Shown: positions 27,340-33,603 of the stretch, piece by piece
Layout: each line of letters starts with the position of its first letter
How positions within the stretch are numbered: the first letter of the stretch is position 1
Assembly (NCBI GenBank): GCA_013334245.1
Contig: JAAXXZ010000013.1
Location: forward strand, 1-33,603
Direction of reading: 5' to 3'
Source of the DNA: Candidatus Moraniibacteriota bacterium
GTDB taxonomy: Bacteria; Patescibacteriota; Minisyncoccia; Moranbacterales; UBA1568
Length of the DNA stretch: 33,603 nucleotides
The notes under the pieces: generated by a model
What the model was told of the DNA's origin: nothing
Seen by the model: the letters and a program-made list of their open reading frames with translations, nothing else
The model's database searches: none
Position numbers and translations under genes: made by a program

Positions 27340-27862
27340 ACGAGTCGATGATTCCGTTCCCGTTCCTATCCGCACTCCCTTCGACATAGGTCAGATCGTC
27401 GTCGTCATGATGAAGATCGAACGCGTCCGCGACCGAGTCGCCGTCCGTATCCGTAAAATATTCCTTCTGATGGCGTTTCGGATCCGGATCGATCGCATCC
27501 ACGAGACCGTCGCCGTCCGTGTCGGTCTGATATTCCACCGGTGTCACCAAAACCGTCTTCGATACCTGACGCGTTTCGTATCGGGTGACATAGGTCGTAG
27601 CGGTCTTCGTCGAGGAACTTGAACCGGTGCTGAAGACGGCGGAATCATCTTCATCTTCATCTTCATCTTCATCATCTTCATCATCTTTATCTTCATCATC
27701 TTCTTCTTCATTCTCGGCGCCGTCACCCAACACACGCGATCCAAATAACTGACTGATTGAAAGTGCTCGTGCCGGAGCGGAAACGAATCCGGATAGGCAG
27801 AAAAGAAAAAGCACGAGTACAAGAGAACCGAACTTCTGAAAACCGCTTTTCATAGGATTCAT
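27326..27862 (-). CDS. Secreted acidic protein with thrombospondin-type-3-like Ca-binding repeats
   Basis: Signal peptide MNPMKSGFQKFGSLVLVLFLFCLSGFVSAPARA; acidic tract EEEDDEDKDDEDDEDEDEDEDD; DTDGDGLVDAIDPDP, DTDGDSVADAFDLHHDDDD, DRNGNGIIDSYEGV. Confidence 0.8.
   Translation of the reverse strand: MNPMKSGFQKFGSLVLVLFLFCLSGFVSAPARALSISQLFGSRVLGDGAENEEEDDEDKDDEDDEDEDEDEDDSAVFSTGSSSSTKTATTYVTRYETRQVSKTVLVTPVEYQTDTDGDGLVDAIDPDPKRHQKEYFTDTDGDSVADAFDLHHDDDDLTYVEGSADRNGNGIIDSYEGV
27645..27714. repeat. CTTCAT/CATCAT low-complexity repeat encoding the Asp/Glu tract
   Basis: tcatcttcatcttcatcttcatcttcatcatcttcatcatctttatcttcatcatcttcttcttcattc. Confidence 0.9.
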
Positions 27863-28254
27863 GACGTTTTGGTCGAACGCGTCGACTTGGTGGAAGAAGG
27901 TGCCACCGGGGTCGTCGTCTTCACCTGGACCGGAACGACCTCGTTCACGACCTTGGTGACCTGTTGCTGCCCCGACTTTACAAGATCGGGCTGTCTCGCA
28001 AGGAGATCTTCGTACTGCGCCTTGGAATCCGTCATCTGCTTGCGGAGTTTCTCGCGCTCGGCAGGAAGAGCCCCATAATACGCCCTCCGCGCCTCGTCGG
28101 AGGCCTGCAACCACGAGAGGAGGCTGGAAAGCTCCTCATTTTGCGACGCGATCCTCTTGCGCTGCTCGACGAACAGCACCGTAAACATGGCGCCTGCCAA
28201 CATGACGACCGCGAATGATATGGCCACCAACCTGATTTCCCATGATCTTTTCAT
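27859..28254 (-). CDS. Small single-TM coiled-coil protein with Thr/Ser/Lys tail (...STKSTRSTKTS*)
   Basis: MKRSWEIRLVAISFAVVMLAGAMFTVLFVEQRKRIASQNEELSSLLSWLQ...; ATGA overlap with 27326..27862. Confidence 0.75.
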   Translation of the reverse strand: MKRSWEIRLVAISFAVVMLAGAMFTVLFVEQRKRIASQNEELSSLLSWLQASDEARRAYYGALPAEREKLRKQMTDSKAQYEDLLARQPDLVKSGQQQVTKVVNEVVPVQVKTTTPVAPSSTKSTRSTKTS

Positions 28255-28305
28255 AATGACTCCGATACGCGTTATGTTCCGTTTCCGGGCTCCGCCGACT
28301 GAGCC

Positions 28306-28487
28306 TCACGAGGTTCGCGTCGATCGGACCGTTTGCGGGACGGCCTTCTTCACCGTCACGGCGGCGGTCCCGGCCTGACCTGCCGCGGTTTTTTTCCAGC
28401 CCGATACCGATACTCCGAGATATATTCCGAGAAAGCCTATGCGGCTATACCCCCGATAACCATCCTCATGCCTGTCGAACTCTTCAT
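28306..28487 (-). pseudogene. Frame-disrupted small single-TM protein with related tail (...KKAVPQTVRSTRTS*)
   Basis: ATG 28487 reads MKSSTGMRMVIGGIAA*; a -1 shift near 28437-28443 continues as IGFLGIYLGVSVSGWKKTAAGQAGTAAVTVKKAVPQTVRSTRTS*. Confidence 0.55.
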
Positions 28488-28518
28488 GAGACCTGATGAA
28501 TGATTATTCACTGTCCAA

Positions 28519-28547
28519 ATTATACCAGTTGATCCGCTTCCTGCGAA
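28519..28547 (-). promoter_or_regulatory. Sigma70-like promoter TTCGCA-17-TATAAT
   Basis: Consensus TATAAT on the minus strand (28519-28524), 17-bp spacer, upstream of ATG 28487. Confidence 0.6.
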
Positions 28548-28557
28548 GATACTCTCC

Positions 28558-28794
28558 TCACCCTCTCGCGACGACGACCTCGGTCCGATTCGCCGCCTCC
28601 CTGCCGGACTCTTCCTCGGGTTCGATATCTTCCTCCACACTCTGATCGTTCAACGAGGAAACGGTTACGACCGAATCCCGCACATTCGGATGCCGCATCA
28701 CGGGACTCGAAGGGATGACGACGAGTGCCGACAAGAACACGGCCACCGATGAGACGATTATCCGTTTCCGTATCCGATGAATAGTCTTGTCCAT
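28558..28794 (-). CDS. Small single-TM protein, 78 aa
   Basis: MDKTIHRIRKRIIVSSVAVFLSALVVIPSS... with acidic extracytoplasmic tail. Confidence 0.6.
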   Translation of the reverse strand: MDKTIHRIRKRIIVSSVAVFLSALVVIPSSPVMRHPNVRDSVVTVSSLNDQSVEEDIEPEEESGREAANRTEVVVARG

Positions 28795-28812
28795 ATCGGC
28801 ACGGAATACTGA

Positions 28813-29082
28813 TTATGAAGTCTTCGTCGTCCGAGTCGGCTGCGGCACCACCGTCTTTGCCGTCGTTGTCGCGGCCGTATTCGACGATGTCGTTTTCGTA
28901 TCCGAAGTGGCCGCGACATTCGTCGGAGCGATCGGAACCGTCGCGGTCGAGCGCCGATCCGAATAACCGGCGCTCTTCGCGGCATCGGATCCCGAGTTTC
29001 CGATATTCGAAATGAGAATCAAAATCGATACGAACAACACTATCGATGCGACTGCCGAAATCGTGATGATGATACGCTTCAT
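28813..29082 (-). CDS. Small single-TM protein with Thr-rich tail (...TAKTVVPQPTRTTKTS*), 89 aa
   Basis: MKRIIITISAVASIVLFVSILILISNIGNS...; tail resembles the two neighbours. Confidence 0.7.
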   Translation of the reverse strand: MKRIIITISAVASIVLFVSILILISNIGNSGSDAAKSAGYSDRRSTATVPIAPTNVAATSDTKTTSSNTAATTTAKTVVPQPTRTTKTS

Positions 29083-29266
29083 ACCGAAGAATGGATCGGG
29101 TTATCTGCCGAAGAACGTTCCGATTTGAACATGTTCACCGTCATTTCGCCTGTCGCGTCCATCGGACGTTTCGTAATTCCGGCATGTTCGCGGAAGAAAT
29201 TCGTGAGGTCCATAAAATATAAGGATGATTCTATCATCCCTACTACGACCCCCGTCCGTCATGTTT

Positions 29267-30508
29267 TCACTCGTATCGCAATGCCTCTATCGGAGGTATT
29301 TTCGCCGCTTTCCATGCGGGATACAGCCCGAACAGGACCCCGATCAGGAATGATACGATGAACCCTATGGCAATCGACGATCCGGGAACGATGAACTCCC
29401 ATTCGTAGCCGAGTCGAGGGATGACCAGTGCCGCGACGAATGCGATACCGACCCCGAAAACGATTCCAAGTATCCCGCCCAATCCCGACACGAATCCCGC
29501 CTCTATCAGGAACTGAAGCATGATGTGATGGGGCCTCGCGCCGACCGCCTTCCGGAGTCCCACCTCGCGGATCCGCTGATTGACCGCGATAAGCATCGAA
29601 TTCATGATGCCGATCCCTCCGACCGCGAGCGATATCGATGCGATGGCCGTCAGGAAATATTTCAACACGTCCGTCACGCTGGAAAGTGTCTGCAGGGCCT
29701 GTTCCGTGCTTCGGACGGAAAAATCCGATTCCTCTCCGTCCTCCAGCTTATGCCGGTTCCGAAGCAGCGTCTCGATATCGGACTTGGCCGCATCGATATC
29801 CCCCGTGTCGTCGACTTTGGCGCGGATGAAGTTCAGATAGTCGATACCCAAGAGAATCTTCTGCGCGGTCCCGAGCGGAACATAGACGAGATTGTCGGGA
29901 TTCGAGAATGTGGATCCTCCGCGTGAAGCGAGCACGCCGACAACCCGAAACGGGATATCCTTTATGACGACCGTTTCCCCTATCGGGTTTCCGTTCGGGA
30001 ACAGGTCCGATGCGCGCGTCGCACCGAGCACGGCGATACGCGCCAGACTGCCCTCCTCTTCCGCGAAGAAAAACCGTCCGTCGGAAACGTCCATATTCTC
30101 GATGGAAACGACCTCCGGCGAGACTCCCTGAAAACTGGTCTGAATCGACACGCCCGGCGATTCTATGGAAGCGGACCCGGACACGTATCCGCTTACCGCG
30201 ACCAGGTTCGGGACATTGCGCTTTTCCCGCATCGCATCCAGATCGCCGTTTTTAAGGGTCGTAGTCACGATGCCGAGCGCCGACGCCGGCGGACCGTTTT
30301 CCTGCGATGCCCCCGGAAGTACGCCGACGAGGTTCGAACCCACCTTCGCCACCTGCGAAAAAATCAACGCCTGTGCCGACGCGCCGATAGACATGACGAG
30401 GATGACCGCCGCCACTCCGATGACTATGCCAAGTACCGTCAGAAAGAACCGCAGTTTCGCGGTGACCAGTGAACGGACGGCTATCTTTATCGGATCGGTG
30501 ATTTTCAT
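29267..30508 (-). CDS. MacB/FtsX-like ABC transporter permease
   Basis: AVRSLVTAKLRFFLTVLGIVIGVAAVILVMSIGASAQ...; GGIGIMNSMLIAVNQRIREVGLRKAVGARPHHIMLQFLIEA. Confidence 0.93.
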   Translation of the reverse strand: MKITDPIKIAVRSLVTAKLRFFLTVLGIVIGVAAVILVMSIGASAQALIFSQVAKVGSNLVGVLPGASQENGPPASALGIVTTTLKNGDLDAMREKRNVPNLVAVSGYVSGSASIESPGVSIQTSFQGVSPEVVSIENMDVSDGRFFFAEEEGSLARIAVLGATRASDLFPNGNPIGETVVIKDIPFRVVGVLASRGGSTFSNPDNLVYVPLGTAQKILLGIDYLNFIRAKVDDTGDIDAAKSDIETLLRNRHKLEDGEESDFSVRSTEQALQTLSSVTDVLKYFLTAIASISLAVGGIGIMNSMLIAVNQRIREVGLRKAVGARPHHIMLQFLIEAGFVSGLGGILGIVFGVGIAFVAALVIPRLGYEWEFIVPGSSIAIGFIVSFLIGVLFGLYPAWKAAKIPPIEALRYE

Positions 30509-30551
30509 TTCGGAATAACTGACAACTCACAACATACAACATACAACGCCT
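30509..30551 (-). repeat. Quasi-tandem repeat directly upstream of the permease start codon
   Basis: Minus strand GTTGTATGTTGTATGTTGTGAGTTGTCAGTTATTCCGAA|ATG. Confidence 0.8.
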
Positions 30552-30677
30552 CTCAACTCGTTTATGCGTGAACCCGTCAACGAAATAACGTTTACGATAC
30601 CGAAGAATACGGTTTATCTTCATTTCCGACATTCTGTAGTTCGGTTTTGATTCGAAATTCGTAATTCGAAATTCACA

Positions 30678-31400
30678 CTATTTCAACGTCACCTCCCCGT
30701 CACCGGCGATTCTTCGGTTTACGACCGGTTCATCGGAAACGATGTAACCGTCCACGACCCGGATGATCCGCTTCGCATGTTCCGCAGTGATCGTTTCGTG
30801 CGTCACGAGTATGACCGTGTGCCCGGAATCGTTCAGGCTCTGCAGGATCCGCATGACCTGAAGCCCGGACTTCGAATCGAGGTTTCCCGTCGGTTCGTCC
30901 GCGAAGATGATGTCCGGATCGTTCACGAGCGCCCGTGCGATCGCGACGCGCTGTTTCTCCCCTCCGGAAAGCTGACCGGAGAAATACTTCGCACGGTGCG
31001 TCATATCGACCGCCGCGAGCGCGGCGGCTATCCGCTTGCCGTTCCGCTCGGTCGGATCGTCATCATACAAAAGCGGCAGTTCGACGTTCTCCTCGACCGT
31101 GGTTTTCGGCAACAGGTTGAACGCCTGGAACACGAACCCTATCCGCTTGTTCCGAAGTACCGCCAACTCGTTATCGGTAAGCTCCGTGACGTTTCGTCCG
31201 TCCAAAAGGTATTCCCCGCAATTGGCACGTTCGAGAAGGCCGAGGATATGCATCAAGGTAGACTTCCCGGAACCGGACGGTCCCATGATCGCCAGGAACT
31301 CCCCCTTCTCTACGGAAAATGAAACGTCGTGAAGCACGGACGTCTTCACGTCCTCGCTTTCATACGTCTTGCAGAGATCCTTTACGGTGATGAGCGGCAT
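30678..31400 (-). CDS. MacB/LolD-like ABC transporter ATP-binding protein
   Basis: Walker [10 protein letters not shown], signature [15 protein letters not shown], Walker [13 protein letters not shown]. Confidence 0.95.
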   Translation of the reverse strand: MPLITVKDLCKTYESEDVKTSVLHDVSFSVEKGEFLAIMGPSGSGKSTLMHILGLLERANCGEYLLDGRNVTELTDNELAVLRNKRIGFVFQAFNLLPKTTVEENVELPLLYDDDPTERNGKRIAAALAAVDMTHRAKYFSGQLSGGEKQRVAIARALVNDPDIIFADEPTGNLDSKSGLQVMRILQSLNDSGHTVILVTHETITAEHAKRIIRVVDGYIVSDEPVVNRRIAGDGEVTLK

Positions 31401-31501
31401 GGGTAATAGTTACAAGTCGAAAGCGAAAAGTCGAAAGTCCAATACTTGGTCCGTGGTCAAGTCTTCGGTTATACGGGGTCGCTTCTGAGCTTTACGCCCC
31501 T

Positions 31502-31510
31502 ATTGTAGCA
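31502..31510 (-). promoter_or_regulatory. Extended -10 (TGCTACAAT) for the ABC ATPase gene
   Basis: Minus-strand TGCTACAAT in the gap before ATG 31400; no clear -35. Confidence 0.4.
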
Positions 31511-31553
31511 CACCAAACCCGATCCTCTGACCCCGCAAAAAACAAAGACTTTC

Positions 31554-32297
31554 CTAAAATTCCAGCAGGAGTGGCAAATGGTCTGAGTACGGGGTATCGA
31601 CTACCGTCGCGGTCTTCACAGCCATGTCCGGAGAGACAAAACCATAGTCGAGCCGATAAACGAGCCCGGCAACTTCGAACCCATTATACGAGAATGGTTT
31701 GGTCGCCCACGTCTTGTGAAAAAAATCCGGCCCGGCATGCCGGAGTATCCCGGAAATGCCGGTTACGATATCCGATTCGGGTGGCACGTTGAGGTCGCCC
31801 GTAAAGATGAAGCGTTCCGTCCGGTCCCGAAGGATTTCCATCAGCCGTTCGGCCTCGGCCTCCTTCGCCGCATTCGGGACGAACCGGTCGGTATACGACA
31901 TATGTGTCGTACCGACGGTCAGCCTCTTCCCGTCGACATCAAGAACGACTTCGACGTAGACTCTTCCCTCCTTCGAATAATCCAGTGCCTCCCCGTCCGG
32001 TTCCTGCGGGTCCTGAATACAGTGGTGGTGTGAATCCAGGATCGGGTAGCGACTGAAAATCCCGTTGCCGAATTCCTGCCGTCGACCGTCCGAAATCTCG
32101 TCCTGCGCCGATTTGAAAAAATACCCGAACCCGAGACCCTCGGCGATATACCGCGGCCGGTCGGATTTCGGGTCGCCCGGTGAACGATCCGCCACGAGTT
32201 CCTGCAGGCAGACGATATCCGGATCGATCCCCCTGATCGTCTTCAGGATATTCGAGATATCTTCCCTATGCCAGACATTCCATTGCAGCACTTTCAT
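31554..32297 (-). CDS. Endonuclease/exonuclease/phosphatase family protein
   Basis: LQWNVWHRED, DIVCLQELV, GTTHMSY, FTGDLNVPP, YSDHLPLLLEF. Confidence 0.92.
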   Translation of the reverse strand: MKVLQWNVWHREDISNILKTIRGIDPDIVCLQELVADRSPGDPKSDRPRYIAEGLGFGYFFKSAQDEISDGRRQEFGNGIFSRYPILDSHHHCIQDPQEPDGEALDYSKEGRVYVEVVLDVDGKRLTVGTTHMSYTDRFVPNAAKEAEAERLMEILRDRTERFIFTGDLNVPPESDIVTGISGILRHAGPDFFHKTWATKPFSYNGFEVAGLVYRLDYGFVSPDMAVKTATVVDTPYSDHLPLLLEF

Positions 32298-32361
32298 AAC
32301 GTTTCAGTGAAAAACGAACGCCTGACACGACTCCCCGACTCCACGCCAGACAACCGTTTCA

Positions 32362-32880
32362 TCATATCCGATGACGTTCCACGTATCCTTTCAGGAATTC
32401 CCGGTCGAATTCCTGATGCTCGCCCGAGAGGTGCTCCTTGTATTCGAGCAGCACCCGCGGATGCATGAGCGTCACGGTCACGCCCTCTGCCTCCTTCCGC
32501 ACGTCGGGCCACTTCCCGTAGATTTCCTTGTTTTTGATCCACATCGAATCGTCCTTGTCCCGCATGAGGAGCGTATCGACATCGGTCAGGTCGATATCCT
32601 GCCCGTGATATGAGAGCGACAGCGTCTCACAGTCCCACTTCTCATTCAAATAATGCTTCGGCCCCGCGACGATGTGTTCACGCACGAGCGGAACGATGAC
32701 CGGGAAATATTTCCCCGAAAGCGAGATGTCGATATCCTTCACCGGCCGCCCGGACCCGTACAGGTGCGCCGCCAACCCGCCCCCGATCCGGTACGGGATT
32801 CCGTTTTCATCCAGGATCCCGACGATCCACTTCAGCGCTTCGACGAGTTTTGGAGACCCGTTAAATAATCTTATAGCCAT
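32362..32880 (-). CDS. Nucleotidyltransferase-fold protein (MNT/AbiEii-like)
   Basis: IPYRIGGGLAAHLYGSGRPVKDIDISL...DIDLTDVD. Confidence 0.7.
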   Translation of the reverse strand: MAIRLFNGSPKLVEALKWIVGILDENGIPYRIGGGLAAHLYGSGRPVKDIDISLSGKYFPVIVPLVREHIVAGPKHYLNEKWDCETLSLSYHGQDIDLTDVDTLLMRDKDDSMWIKNKEIYGKWPDVRKEAEGVTVTLMHPRVLLEYKEHLSGEHQEFDREFLKGYVERHRI

Positions 32881-33479
32881 TATGAATTTCCTAAATTCGA
32901 CTTGTTATTAATCTCAGATAGAAAACTTTTTGCCAACATCACCAGATATTCCTGAGCTTTTCCGTTTGTTTGACTGAGATATTGATCAAATAGGCTTTTA
33001 GCTTTTAATATATCGCCTCGTTTTTTATAGGCTAAGTATCCAATCCAAAAATACAGCTGGGTCTTTTCTGGTTCTTTTTTAAGAAGGTCTCTATTAAATA
33101 CTTCAACCTCATCTAATGTGCTATCCTCTCTTTCATATCTTTGATTATTTATCTTCCGACACATCGCATATGCATCTTTATACTCTCCATTCCAAAACTT
33201 TAGAAAAGCCCAATTATACCGCCACTCAAGCTGTCCCTTGATTGACAATCGTTTTGCTTGCTTTATGGCTGAAAATGAAGCCTCTACGTTAGAATTATAC
33301 AGGAATTCATAAACAGATTTAGTTAATGAAACAGGATAGCTTCTTGGGTTGTTCTGTTCTGCAATTCTTAAGTAGTTCAGTGCCTCATTTTTATTGTTAT
33401 TTATACAGTGAATGCGTGAAATCAAGTATGCTTCGTTTGAAATAATAAGAGGAAGTTTTTTCTCAATCGCTTTTAGCTT
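32880..33479 (-). CDS. TPR-like protein, 5' end truncated at the IS junction
   Basis: AT-rich ORF (KLKAIEKKLPLIISNEAYLISRIHCINNNKNEALNYLRIAEQNNPRSYP...YFWIGYLAYKKRGDILKAKSLFDQYL). Reading frame stays open to the IS boundary; TAATG overlap with 32362..32880. Confidence 0.65.
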   Translation of the reverse strand, partial: KLKAIEKKLPLIISNEAYLISRIHCINNNKNEALNYLRIAEQNNPRSYPVSLTKSVYEFLYNSNVEASFSAIKQAKRLSIKGQLEWRYNWAFLKFWNGEYKDAYAMCRKINNQRYEREDSTLDEVEVFNRDLLKKEPEKTQLYFWIGYLAYKKRGDILKAKSLFDQYLSQTNGKAQEYLVMLAKSFLSEINNKSNLGNS

Positions 33480-33603
33480 CTTACTTCCTAAAATCTAACG
33501 CAACGAATTGATTTAAGGCCTCTTGTGGCGTTGCGAATTTCAAGACTTTTCTCGGTCTTCCGTTCAGGGAACGCTGCGCCCGTTTCAACGCTCTTGTGGA
33601 GAC
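33480..33603. repeat. Right arm of 124-bp perfect inverted repeat (partner 2-125)
   Basis: Exact reverse complement of the left arm. Confidence 0.95.
33481..33603 (-). mobile_element. IS30-family-like transposase, C-terminal 40 codons (second, oppositely oriented copy, truncated by window edge)
   Basis: Exact reverse complement of nt 2-124; same protein ending ...ALDFRK*. Confidence 0.8.

Noticed and set aside
29223-29239. Small hairpin GGATGAT-tct-ATCATCC
   Set aside because: Short 7-bp stem without a T-tract; too weak to call a terminator or regulatory RNA.
1-33603. CRISPR array, tRNA or rRNA genes
   Set aside because: No regularly spaced direct repeats and no recognisable tRNA/rRNA motifs found by reading; a tRNAscan/Infernal run would be needed to be certain.
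1-33603. Whole window as a bona fide composite transposon
   Set aside because: Cargo includes housekeeping genes (proS, clpB, UMP-kinase-like); contig breakage in two IS copies is simpler. Long reads would decide.

Overview
33.6-kb window, about 55% GC, densely coding. It reads like a Candidate Phyla Radiation / Patescibacteria-type chromosome segment; that placement is inferred from gene content only. TGA is used as a stop. Both ends are the same 124-bp sequence in opposite orientation. It encodes the last 40 codons of an IS30-family-like transposase, so the window is a unique segment between two oppositely oriented IS copies and is probably a contig that broke inside them. From left to right it carries: two small possibly paralogous proteins; a polysaccharide-export permease; a Cys-motif surface protein; a pilin-like/lytic-transglycosylase-like fusion; sugar epimerase and glycosyltransferases with an inserted four-helix-bundle (23S-IVP-like) gene; a membrane-anchored Clp/Hsp100-like ATPase with a degenerate first AAA module; a + strand operon (GT-C-like protein, unknown proteins, NUDIX, EamA transporter); a UMP-kinase-like protein; an editing-domain-less ProRS; an HtrA-like protein that has lost its catalytic triad; clpB with a CIRCE operator; a compact operon joining ApbE, a ferric-reductase-like membrane protein fused to Ca-binding repeats, a second Ca-repeat protein and a MacB-like permease; a set of tiny single-TM proteins sharing a C-terminal tail; a second MacB-like permease plus ATPase; an EEP nuclease; a nucleotidyltransferase-fold protein; and an AT-rich TPR gene truncated at the right IS. 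The main candidates for undescribed biology are the ApbE/ferric-reductase operon with the adjacent TKTS-tail proteins, the membrane Clp-like pseudo-unfoldase, the HtrA pseudoprotease, and short quasi-tandem repeats that sit directly in front of several start codons. All family calls come from reading motifs by eye; no database search was run.
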